This document shows positions 51,975 through 59,871 of a DNA stretch of 64,000 bases, one piece after another. The position numbers and the translations under genes were made by a program. Under the pieces are notes generated by a model, which did no database searches, was not told the origin of the DNA, and worked only from the letters and a program-made list of their open reading frames with translations. The DNA is from Planctomyces sp. SH-PL62 (GTDB lineage Bacteria > Planctomycetota > Planctomycetia > Isosphaerales > Isosphaeraceae). Location of the stretch: contig NZ_CP011273.1 in assembly GCF_001610895.1 (NCBI RefSeq), forward strand, positions 5,456,001-5,520,000, read 5' to 3'. Every line of letters begins with the position of its first letter. The stretch's first letter is position 1.

Positions 51975-53390
51975 ATGGCCGGCGGGGGTCGTCCAACGAT
52001 TGAAGGAGAGATCCGCAAGCTCTGGGCGTTCGGGACGCTCGGAGGGGCCGACGACCGCGCCTTGCTCTCCCGATTCGCCCTCGATCGGGATGAGCCGGCG
52101 GAGGAGGCCTTCCGCATCCTCGTCGAACGGCACGGCCCGATGGTCCTCCGGGTCTGTCGGCAGATCCTGGACGATCGCCAGGACGCCGAAGACGCGGCGC
52201 AGGTCGTCTTCCTCGTGCTCGCCCGCAAGGCGTCCTCGATCCGCGTGGGGGGGTCGCTCGCGCCGTGGCTGCACGGCGCGGCCCGCCGCATTGCCTCGAA
52301 GTCAAGAGGCCGGGCCGTCTCCCGGCGACGGATCGAGGAGCGTGCGGCGGCCGCCGCCGAGGGCCGAATCGTCGCCCGGGAGGATCGGCCGCCGGCCGAC
52401 GACTGGGAGGCCGTCCACGAAGAGGTGGCCCGGCTGCCCGAGAAGTATCGGGCCCCGGTCGTCCACTGCTATCTCCAGGGGCTGACCTATGAGGAGGCGG
52501 CCCGGCGAATCGGCTGCCCGATCGGCACGGTGCGCGTGCGCCTCTCCCGGGCCCGCGAACGCCTCCGAGCCCGCCTGGCCCGCCGCGGGTTCGGACCGGC
52601 CCAGGCGGCGTTGATCGGTCGGCTTGCTTCGGCCGAAGCCCCGCCCCTCGCAAGAGTCGGCTGGTCCGCAGCGACGATCAAGGCGGTCGACGCCCTGCGA
52701 CGGGGCCGGCCCGCGATGCTCGAAGTGGTCCCGAGTTCGGTCGTTTCCAGCTACGAAGGGATGGTGCGCGCCATGGTATTCGACGGCTGCAAAACGGCGG
52801 GTTGGATCCTCGCCGCCGCGATGATGACGACGGCGGGGGCGGTCGGCTTCTCGGCCAACGGCCGAGGCGGACAGGAGGCCCCCGTCTCCCGGCCCCCGTC
52901 GGGCGAGGTTGGCAAGCCGCCGGCGGCGCATCAACATGGCGACCCGGCCCCGCCGGAGAAACCCCGGGATCGAACCGCACGCGAGCGGATGGTCGACGCC
53001 GCGAGGGAGCGGTTGGAGGCGCAGCTCGCCTACTATAAGGAGGGCCGCATCACGATCGACCGCCTCATCGACGCCTCGGGCCTCATGATGGAGGCGGAGT
53101 CGACGGCGAGTCCGGACAAGCGCCTGGCGTCGGTCGAGGCGCATGCCGCCCGCATGGGGGAACTCGAAGAATTCGTGGAGTCGGAAGATAAGCTGGGACG
53201 GAGCGCCATGGGCGACCTCACCAAAGCCCGCTTAGCCCGTCGACTCGCGAGCCTATGGCTCAAGGATGTCCGCAGTCGACCCGACGCCGGCGAGGTCGAG
53301 GTGCTGCGCCGGCGCGTCGAAGCGTTGGAGGAGCGGCTGGACGCCCTCCTCCGCCAGCGCGATGAGGCACAGCCCGGGGATCCCGGCTGA
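51975..53390 (+). CDS. ECF sigma factor with a C-terminal membrane-anchored extension
   Basis: A 471-residue ECF sigma factor. The core covers about 1-200: sigma2 with AFRILVERHGPMVLRVCRQIL and DAEDAAQVVFLVLARKA, sigma4 with LPEKYRAPVVHCYLQGLTYEEAARRIGCPIGTVRVRLSRARERLRARL. A long extension follows: a helical region, one transmembrane segment (about 273-291, WILAAAMMTTAGAVGF), a Pro/Gly linker and a C-terminal coiled region (ERMVDAARERLEAQLAYYKEG... LRRRVEALEERLDALLRQRDE). This domain arrangement (ECF with anchored C-terminus) occurs in planctomycetes; the extension may sense an envelope signal in place of an anti-sigma factor. GAGGAGG precedes the ATG, and a CATAAT element lies about 45 bp upstream. 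Confidence 0.88.
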   Translation: MAGGGRPTIEGEIRKLWAFGTLGGADDRALLSRFALDRDEPAEEAFRILVERHGPMVLRVCRQILDDRQDAEDAAQVVFLVLARKASSIRVGGSLAPWLHGAARRIASKSRGRAVSRRRIEERAAAAAEGRIVAREDRPPADDWEAVHEEVARLPEKYRAPVVHCYLQGLTYEEAARRIGCPIGTVRVRLSRARERLRARLARRGFGPAQAALIGRLASAEAPPLARVGWSAATIKAVDALRRGRPAMLEVVPSSVVSSYEGMVRAMVFDGCKTAGWILAAAMMTTAGAVGFSANGRGGQEAPVSRPPSGEVGKPPAAHQHGDPAPPEKPRDRTARERMVDAARERLEAQLAYYKEGRITIDRLIDASGLMMEAESTASPDKRLASVEAHAARMGELEEFVESEDKLGRSAMGDLTKARLARRLASLWLKDVRSRPDAGEVEVLRRRVEALEERLDALLRQRDEAQPGDPG

Positions 53391-53488
53391 GCCCCCGAGA
53401 CGCCTTGATCGAGGGGCGAAGCCCGCTCCTCCCGACCCGATTTCGCGTCGTCTTGGGTCACCGATGCGGGCGAGCCTCCGATTCGGCC

Positions 53489-55621
53489 TTACCGAGCGGG
53501 GCCGTCCGGCCGGGCCTCGCCGGCCGTGAGCCGGACGGTCTGGGTGAAGGCCCCGTCGCCGGCGACGTCCCAGGCCTCGAACCGCACCCAGGTCCGGCCC
53601 TTGAGGTCGAGCGGGATGCGGAGCTTGCGGCTCCCGAACTCCCCGGCGTCGGCGAGGTCGATCCGGTGGCGGAAGACGTTGCGGCCGTCGCCGGAGACGA
53701 CCTCGGCGAACGCCATCGGGAAGGTCCATTCCAGGCTCGCTTCCACCACCGTCTCCCCCTCGCCGATCGGGCCAAGGTCCTGGCCCGACGGCTTGCCGCC
53801 GACGGTGAAGTCCGGGATCAGGACCTCGCCCGTGGTGGTGAAGTACCGCCCGCCGCGCAGGGCGTCGAGCACCGGCTTCCAGCCGTCGGCGAAGCGGGGC
53901 GTCGCGTCGAGCTTGAGATAGTTGATGTTCATATGCGCGTAGGTCTCGAAGTCGGGCTCCATGCGGAACAGGTCCGCCTCGCCGACGATCTGCTTCCGCG
54001 CGCGCCAGTTCTCCATGTCGTCGAGCAGGTCGAGCACGCGCCAGCCGAGCGTGGGCCGCGACAGGTCCGCCGGCATCGCCTTCCAGGCGGCGCCGAGGAA
54101 GTGCTCGGAGCGGAAGAAGTCACGGTCCTTGTAGCCGTCTGGGAAACCGATCGACGACTTGATCCGGGGGTGGGCCGTCCACATCAGGCCGTCTTCCCGC
54201 TCCATCAGCCGGAGCACGTCCTCCGCGCTGCCGACGCGGTAGACCGTGCCATAGCCCTCGACGTCCTCGACGAACGGCTGGCCTTCCCGACGGTTCAGGA
54301 CCCAGTAGACCGGATTCGGGAAGAAGCTGATCCAGTGCCCGCCCAGGTGGACGTTCGGCTCCTCGCCCGGCAGGATGAGCACCCCCTTCTCGGAGAGGCG
54401 GGCGCATTCCTCGTGGAGGAGCTTCAACTGCGGGAGCCGCTCGGCGTCCCCAAGCCGGGGCGTCTCGCCGACGTGGAACTCGGCGAGGTGGACGATGTCG
54501 ACCCCCCTGGCCTTGAACGTCTCGACCATGCCGGGGGTTTCCAGCTCGCGCGGTTGGCCCGAAATCCCCTGCTCCTTCTGGCGTCGCAAGTATTCGAGGG
54601 TGTGCTCGACGTGATAATGGCTGGTGAACGTCTTGTGGCCCGCCAGGGCCTTGTAGCGGTCGCCGCGGGTGTATTTCGCGACCGCGTCGAGCGCCCGGCG
54701 GCCGTCGCCCCGCGTCAGCAGGAGGAAGACGCCGAGGTGCTGTTCCGTGCCCGCGGGCGCGTTGAACCAGGGGACGAACCGCCGGTCGCCGGTGAGTTCC
54801 TGGCGGACGCCGATCCCGTAACCCTGGGCCGCCCCGCCGTAATCCCGGCCGTGCCAGACGAACTTCAGGTTGAACGCCTCGTCCAGCGGGTAGAAGTACC
54901 GATGCGGCTCCGGGAACACGGCGAGCGACCCACCGCCCGACTCGGCCGCGACGGCCCGGCCCGAGACCGCGAGGGGGGTCGCCGGGGAGTCCGGATCGAA
55001 CGCGACCTTCTTGAAGGGCCCCGCGGCCTCGTTCCAGGCGATCGCGTCCCAGCCCGAGTTTGCGCCGGCGAAGCCGGTGTCATAAACGATCGCCCGACCG
55101 TCCTCCTCCGTGGCGACCACCGTCTCGGCCTGGATCAGCGGGCTGTTCCGGTGGAACGTGAACCGGACGTCCCCGCGAAACGACCCGGCGGCGGCCTCGG
55201 CCACGCTCACGGTGGTCCGCGCGCCGTCGCGGCTCACGATCGCCCGTCGCTTGCCGAGCACGATGGGGAAGGTCTGATGGGGACGCTTGGGCGGGTTGTC
55301 GAAGAACGCCACCCAGCCCGCCGGATTCTTCAGGTCGCGGCTCCCCACGGTCAGGAACGTCACCGGATTCAAGCCCGTCGCGACTGGCTTCGCGGCCTCG
55401 CCATCGGTCGCCACCCCGAGGGATTCGATGAGGGGTTTTTCCGGGTCCAAACTGAAGACCGCCGACCCGCTCTCGTCGGGAGAGATCGTCCAGGTCACCC
55501 GAACCAGGCCCTCGGCCTCGTCGACCTGGACGCCGGAGTCGGCGAACCCCGTCGTCGCGAAGCCCAGACCCAGGAGGATCCCAATTGCGGTCGCCCGGAT
55601 CGATCGGAGAGTTCGTGACAT
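53489..55621 (-). CDS. Secreted PHP-like (CehA/McbA-type) protein
   Basis: A 710-residue exported protein. The signal peptide is about 1-28 (IRATAIGILLGLGFATTGFADS). The N-terminal half is a beta-sandwich-type region (VTWTISPDESGSAVFSLDPEKPL... FDNPPKRPHQTFPI). The C-terminal half resembles the metal-dependent PHP/CehA-McbA phosphoesterase-like group: TSHYHVEHTLEYLRRQ, VDIVHLAEFHVGETP, KGVLILPGEEPNVHLGGHWISFFP and LMWTAHPRIKSSIGFPDG carry the His/Asp/Glu ligands, and FTTTGEVLIPDFTVGGKPSG the last part. Probably a hydrolase of organic phosphate or a carbohydrate-linked substrate; the substrate is unknown. It is preceded by the M29 peptidase gene on the same strand 86 bp away. Confidence 0.75.
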   Translation of the reverse strand: MSRTLRSIRATAIGILLGLGFATTGFADSGVQVDEAEGLVRVTWTISPDESGSAVFSLDPEKPLIESLGVATDGEAAKPVATGLNPVTFLTVGSRDLKNPAGWVAFFDNPPKRPHQTFPIVLGKRRAIVSRDGARTTVSVAEAAAGSFRGDVRFTFHRNSPLIQAETVVATEEDGRAIVYDTGFAGANSGWDAIAWNEAAGPFKKVAFDPDSPATPLAVSGRAVAAESGGGSLAVFPEPHRYFYPLDEAFNLKFVWHGRDYGGAAQGYGIGVRQELTGDRRFVPWFNAPAGTEQHLGVFLLLTRGDGRRALDAVAKYTRGDRYKALAGHKTFTSHYHVEHTLEYLRRQKEQGISGQPRELETPGMVETFKARGVDIVHLAEFHVGETPRLGDAERLPQLKLLHEECARLSEKGVLILPGEEPNVHLGGHWISFFPNPVYWVLNRREGQPFVEDVEGYGTVYRVGSAEDVLRLMEREDGLMWTAHPRIKSSIGFPDGYKDRDFFRSEHFLGAAWKAMPADLSRPTLGWRVLDLLDDMENWRARKQIVGEADLFRMEPDFETYAHMNINYLKLDATPRFADGWKPVLDALRGGRYFTTTGEVLIPDFTVGGKPSGQDLGPIGEGETVVEASLEWTFPMAFAEVVSGDGRNVFRHRIDLADAGEFGSRKLRIPLDLKGRTWVRFEAWDVAGDGAFTQTVRLTAGEARPDGPAR

Positions 55622-55707
55622 GGGCGTCCTCAGGTCTTTTGTCGGGTCGGCTGGAGAGGGACGACGGCCCTGGATCAGAACCGGGCCGAGCGGACGGCGG
55701 ACTCCGG

Positions 55708-56823
55708 TCAGGGGGCGTCCAGCGGCATCAGGTCGTCGACGACGAACTTGCCGTCGACGCGGATGGGGACGCCGTCGAAGGCGATGACGCCGCCGCCGTA
55801 TTCGGGGCGCTGGATCTGGACGAGGTCCCAGTGGATCTTGGAGCGGTTGCCGTTGTCGGCCTCGTCGTAGGCGTTGCCGGGCGTGAGGTGGAAGCTGCCG
55901 GCGATTTTCTCATCGAAGAGGATGTCGCGCATCGGGGTGAGGATGCGGGGGTTGCAGCCGATCGACCATTCGCCCGTGTAGCGGGCCCCGTCGTCGGCGT
56001 CGAGAATCCGCTGGAGCTTCTCGTCGTCCCCCCCGGCGCATTCGGCCTTGACGATCTTCCCCTTGTGGAACTCCAGCCGGACGCCGTCGAACGAGGCGCC
56101 CTGATAGATCGTCGGCGTGTTGAACCGGATGTGGCCCTCGATCGAGTCGCGGACCGGGGCGGTGAAGACCTCGCCGTCGGGGATGTTCATGTTTCCCGAG
56201 CAAGGGACCACCGGGACGCCGGCGATCGAGAACCGCAGGTCGGTCTCCGGGCCGGTGATGCGGACCTCGCGGGCCCTGTCCATGCGGTCGACCAGCGGTT
56301 GCAGGCCCTTGGCCATCTTCGCGTAGTCGAGCGTGCAGACGTTGAAGTAGAAGTCCTCGAACGCTTCGGTGCTCATCCCGGCCTGCTGGGCCATGCCGGC
56401 GTTGGGGAGACGGAGGACGCACCACCTGGTATGAGTCACCCGGCGCTCGAAATGGACGGGCTTCTGGTAGAGGGCGTTGTAGGCGTCAAGCCGCTCCGGG
56501 GGGACGTCACTCATCTCGCTGATGTTGCGGGCGCCCCGGAGGCCCAGGTACGCCTGGACCTTGTCCATCCGCGCGCGGTCGATCCGCCCCCAGGTCTCGA
56601 TCGCCTCGGCCGAGCCACGCAGGACCATCTCCCGGACGAGCCGCGCGTCGCGAGTCTCGACCAGGGCGATTCCGCCGCGCTCGGCGGCTTTTCGGATCAG
56701 AAGGCGGGGGAGCGTGGAGTCCTCAAGGTCGAAGCATTCGATCAGGAGGGTCTCGCCGGCCTTCAGGCGGACGGAGTGGTCGATGAGGATGTCGGCCAGG
56801 GTTTCCCATCGCGGGTCGGGCAT
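55708..56823 (-). CDS. M29-family aminopeptidase
   Basis: Metallo-aminopeptidase of family M29 (thermophilic/AmpS-type), 371 residues, cytoplasmic. It starts MPDPRWETLADILIDHSVRLKAGETLLIE. Metal and active-site regions are in the C-terminal half: GNMNIPDGEVFTAPVRDSIEGHIRFN, a Glu/His cluster in AECAGGDDEKLQRIL, ELSIGCNPRI-like EWSIGCNPRILTP, and GSFHLTPGNAYDEADNGNRSKIHWDLVQI. The family cleaves N-terminal residues from short peptides. It is divergent from the SDR gene, with 228 bp between them; a 25-nt imperfect hairpin (56927-56955) lies in that gap. Possibly co-transcribed with the secreted PHP-like gene downstream. Confidence 0.9.
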   Translation of the reverse strand: MPDPRWETLADILIDHSVRLKAGETLLIECFDLEDSTLPRLLIRKAAERGGIALVETRDARLVREMVLRGSAEAIETWGRIDRARMDKVQAYLGLRGARNISEMSDVPPERLDAYNALYQKPVHFERRVTHTRWCVLRLPNAGMAQQAGMSTEAFEDFYFNVCTLDYAKMAKGLQPLVDRMDRAREVRITGPETDLRFSIAGVPVVPCSGNMNIPDGEVFTAPVRDSIEGHIRFNTPTIYQGASFDGVRLEFHKGKIVKAECAGGDDEKLQRILDADDGARYTGEWSIGCNPRILTPMRDILFDEKIAGSFHLTPGNAYDEADNGNRSKIHWDLVQIQRPEYGGGVIAFDGVPIRVDGKFVVDDLMPLDAP

Positions 56824-57051
56824 CGGATCGGACCTCCCGGGGGCGTCCCGGATCTCGCGACGCCCCCGCGGCGGGCTTCGGTCCGCTTGTCAGCGGCGGG
56901 GTCGTCGATTAGCCTTTACGGTCGAGGGAGCGAGGCGCGGACGCGCCTCGGCTCCGATGATTCGCCTCCATGATCCAACCTTCGCACCGCGACGGCAAGA
57001 CGCGCGGCGGCCGACGCGCCTCGACGCCGAGGCCGAAAGGGGAGCGGCTCC

Positions 57052-57819
57052 TTGAATCTCTTCGATCTGACGGGGAACACGGCGATCGTGACCGGCGGCA
57101 ACGGCGGCATCGGCCTGGGCATGGCCCTGGGCCTGGCCGAGGCCGGCGCCTCGGTCGCCGTGGTGGGACGGAACCCCGAGAAGACCCGGGCCGCAGCCGA
57201 GACCATCGAACAGAAGACCGGGGCGAAGGCGCTTGCGATCGTCGCCGATCTCAGCAAGCCCGAGGAGGTCGAGCGGGCCGTCGCCGAGGCCGGCGACCAC
57301 TTCGGCCGCATCGACGCCCTGTTCAACAACGCCGGGATCAACATCCGCAAGGCCCCCCAGGACTTCACGCTCGACGAATGGAATCAGGTGATGAACGCCA
57401 ACGTCACCTCCGCGTTCCTGGCCTCGAAGGCGGTCTACCCCTGGATGAAGCGGCAAGGGGGGGGCAAGATCGTCAACACCGGCAGCATGACGTCGGTCTT
57501 CGGCTCCTCGTTCGCCGCGGCCTACGCCACCTCGAAGGGGGCGATCGTCCAGCTCACCAAGAGCCTGGCGCTGGCCTGGGCGGCCGATCAGATCCAGGTC
57601 AACGCCATCCTCCCCGGCTGGTTCGACACCGAGATGACCTTCGCCGCCCGCGAGCAGATCCCCGGCCTCCACGAGCGCGTCCTGTCGCGGATCGCGGTCG
57701 GCCGCTGGGCCAAGCCCGACGACATGGCCGGCGCGGCGGTCTTCCTCGCCAGCCGGGCGAGCGACTACATCACCGGCGTCGCCCTCCCGGTCGACGGCGG
57801 CTACCTCGCGACCCTGTAA
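57052..57819 (+). CDS. Short-chain dehydrogenase/reductase (SDR)
   Basis: NAD(P)-dependent oxidoreductase of the classical SDR type, 255 residues. The cofactor motif is NTAIVTGGNGGIGLGMALGLAEAGASVAVVGRN, the structural motif NNAGIN, and the catalytic residues are Ser in NTGSMTS and Tyr/Lys in AAYATSKGAIVQL. The C-terminal part (ILPGWFDTEMT, ASDYITGVALPVDGGYLATL) is also typical, and the sequence is closest in kind to KduD/gluconate-5-dehydrogenase-like members. Start is a TTG at 57052, since NLFDLTGNTAIVTGG must be at the N-terminus and no in-frame ATG is near; a GGGGAGCGG motif precedes it. Substrate unknown. Confidence 0.88.
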   Translation: MNLFDLTGNTAIVTGGNGGIGLGMALGLAEAGASVAVVGRNPEKTRAAAETIEQKTGAKALAIVADLSKPEEVERAVAEAGDHFGRIDALFNNAGINIRKAPQDFTLDEWNQVMNANVTSAFLASKAVYPWMKRQGGGKIVNTGSMTSVFGSSFAAAYATSKGAIVQLTKSLALAWAADQIQVNAILPGWFDTEMTFAAREQIPGLHERVLSRIAVGRWAKPDDMAGAAVFLASRASDYITGVALPVDGGYLATL

Positions 57820-57830
57820 CGTCCAGGGCC

Positions 57831-57855
57831 GCCCGGCGGCCGATCCCGGCCGGGC
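57831..57855. terminator. Possible bidirectional terminator hairpin
   Basis: A 7-bp GC stem (GCCCGGC/GCCGGGC) lies in the 43-bp gap between the convergent SDR and bicupin genes. No T tract follows, so Rho-independent stopping is uncertain. Confidence 0.35.
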
Positions 57856-57862
57856 GTCGGGC

Positions 57863-59035
57863 TCACTCCTCGACCGCGCCCGGGGGAGCGATGAAGACGT
57901 CCTTGCGCGGGAACTTCTCGAACAGAGAGGCCGGCTTGCCGAAGTTCGTCGCCAGCACGTCGGTCGGGTTTCCGGCGATCCACTGCGAGAGGTCGATCGT
58001 CGCGTAGACGCCCGTGTTGAACCCGATCAGGACCCGGCTCGGCCCGTCGCCGACGTTCTCGATCGAGTGGCCGTACCCCTGGGGGATGTAGCCGACGTCC
58101 CCCTGCGCCAGCCGCTCGGTCCGGAACCGGCCGTGGGAGCCGAACATCGTCACGCTCACGTCGCCGTCGACGACGTACTGCCACTCGTCGGCCGTGGGGT
58201 GCCAGTGCAGCTCGCGCAGGCCCCCCGGCTCGAGGTCCAGCACGACGGCCGCGACGGTCTTCGAGATCGGGAACGACGTCGAATCCACCCGCCACTCCCG
58301 GCCGCCCGGGAAGACGCGGTGCGGGGGCCGCTTGAGCAACTCGTACTTGTGCGTGAGGGCCGGCGGCTTCCAGCCCTGGAGCGGCTCCGCGGGCGTCTCC
58401 GGAGGCCTCGCGCCGCGGGCGAAATAGACCTCCTCCGTGGGGAAGCCCTCGAAGGCCGACTCCGGCAGGCCGAAGTTCTTGGCGAGGAGCGCCTTGGGGG
58501 CGTGGCCGATCCAGTCGGTGATGCTGAAGGTGCCGAACTCCGAGAAGTAGCCGTTGTCGAAGATCAGGACGAAGTGGCAGGGGGCGTCGCCCAGGCATTC
58601 GAGGACGTGACCGTGCCCGCGGGGGAAGTACCAGACGTCACCCGGCTCGAAGTCGTTCGTCTCGGCCCCGCCGTCCGGGTCGATCACGGTGGTTCGGACG
58701 CGGCCTTCGACGACGAAGGCCCACTCGGCGGCGGTGGCGTGCCAGTGCAGCTCGCGCATCGCGCCGGGCTCCAGGCGCATCGAGACGCCGGCGATCCCCT
58801 TCGAGATGGGGAGCTGCTCGACGGTCGCCTCCTTTCCGGAGCTGCCGCCGATCACCTTGCCCTGGGACTTCTCCAGCTCGAATTTGAAAGTCGGCAGCTC
58901 CTTGCCGGAGAGGACGTCGTCGGGGGCGTTGTTCATGAAGCTGGGATCGCCGGCCTCGGCCGTCTTCGCCGCCGCCGCGACCGCCGCGGCGAGCCCCACG
59001 CCCGCCAGGAAATCCCGCCTCGGTACGTTCGACAT
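57863..59035 (-). CDS. Bicupin of the oxalate decarboxylase family, Tat-exported
   Basis: A 390-residue secreted bicupin. The N-terminus VPRRDFLAGVGLAAAVAAAAK is a Tat signal. Cupin 1 has RELHWHATAAEW and GHGH; cupin 2 has RELHWHPTADEW and GYGH, so both Mn sites (His, His, Glu, His) appear complete. The lid, SENST in Bacillus OxdC, here reads SEFGT (in GYFSEFGTFSITDWI): the catalytic Glu is kept but the next residues differ, so decarboxylase versus oxidase activity is open. Likely acts on oxalate outside the cytoplasm. It is convergent with the SDR gene and upstream of the ECF sigma gene on the other strand. Confidence 0.88.
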   Translation of the reverse strand: MSNVPRRDFLAGVGLAAAVAAAAKTAEAGDPSFMNNAPDDVLSGKELPTFKFELEKSQGKVIGGSSGKEATVEQLPISKGIAGVSMRLEPGAMRELHWHATAAEWAFVVEGRVRTTVIDPDGGAETNDFEPGDVWYFPRGHGHVLECLGDAPCHFVLIFDNGYFSEFGTFSITDWIGHAPKALLAKNFGLPESAFEGFPTEEVYFARGARPPETPAEPLQGWKPPALTHKYELLKRPPHRVFPGGREWRVDSTSFPISKTVAAVVLDLEPGGLRELHWHPTADEWQYVVDGDVSVTMFGSHGRFRTERLAQGDVGYIPQGYGHSIENVGDGPSRVLIGFNTGVYATIDLSQWIAGNPTDVLATNFGKPASLFEKFPRKDVFIAPPGAVEE

Positions 59036-59298
59036 GCCCTGGTCCTTTGATCTGGGGAGTCGGAGAAGGCGCGACGATCGAACCGCTTCGATCCCGCCGC
59101 TGCGTGCCGGGCCGCCGACACCACTGTACGACGCGGGGATCCGCGACGCTTCCCTCTTGCTTCATCAGGCCGCGCCGGCCCCCCGGGTCAGCTTCGCGGC
59201 CCGGCCGCCGACGGCGTCTTGCCCTCCGCCGGAGTCTTGCCGCACAATACCGGTGCGGACGGGCATCATCGGCTGGCGGACTCCGGCGAGCGCGAAAG

Positions 59299-59871
59299 AT
59301 GGAATCTCGCGGCGAGTTGACCCACATCCTGGATCGGGCGCGCGTCGGCGACGAGCAGGCTCGCGACGAGCTGCTGGCGCGGATGTACGACGAGCTGAGG
59401 CGCGTCGCCGGGCGGATGATGAGCCGCGAGCGTTCGGACCACACCCTCTCGCCGACCGCGGTCGTCCATGAGGCCGTGATCCGCCTGCTGGGCGAGGAGG
59501 TCTTCGAGAAGGCCGACGACCGGGGCTTCGTCCTGGCCTCGGCCGCGAGGGCGATGCGCGAGGTCCTCATCGACCACGCCCGACGACGGAAGGCCGGTCG
59601 TCGGGGAGGCGCCTGGCGTCGGGTGCCGCTCGACGGCGTGGTCGACTACTTCGAGGAGCAAGGGCTGGACGTGGTCGCCGTCCACGAGTCGCTCGACCGC
59701 CTGGCCGCGATGAGCGAGCGCCAGGCCCAGGTGATGACCCTTCGCTACTTCGCGGGGATGACCGTCCCCGAGGTCGCCGCCGCGCTCGACGTCGCCGTGG
59801 TGACGGTCGAGCGCGACTGGAGGCTGGCGCGGGCCTGGCTCGGGGACCAGCTCGGTAGGGGGGACGGATGA
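59299..59871 (+). CDS. ECF-type sigma factor (serine/threonine-kinase-associated)
   Basis: An ECF sigma factor of 190 residues. Sigma2-like region: ELLARMYDELRRVAGRMMSRER and PTAVVHEAVIRLLGEE; sigma4-like region: LAAMSERQAQVMTLRYFAGMTVPEVAAALDVAVVTVERDWRLARAWL. This type (ECF41/43-like, without an anti-sigma gene) is expanded in planctomycetes and often sits in front of Ser/Thr kinase genes, as here. Its stop overlaps the kinase start by 4 bp (ATGA), strongly suggesting translational coupling and a regulatory link: the kinase may control the sigma factor by phosphorylation (inference). Start ATG at 59299. Confidence 0.9.
   Translation: MESRGELTHILDRARVGDEQARDELLARMYDELRRVAGRMMSRERSDHTLSPTAVVHEAVIRLLGEEVFEKADDRGFVLASAARAMREVLIDHARRRKAGRRGGAWRRVPLDGVVDYFEEQGLDVVAVHESLDRLAAMSERQAQVMTLRYFAGMTVPEVAAALDVAVVTVERDWRLARAWLGDQLGRGDG

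Noticed and set aside
56927-56955. Hairpin between the M29 peptidase and SDR genes considered as a terminator or riboswitch
   Set aside because: The flanking genes are divergent, so a terminator makes little sense; no conserved riboswitch structure is recognisable, and the stem has a bulge.
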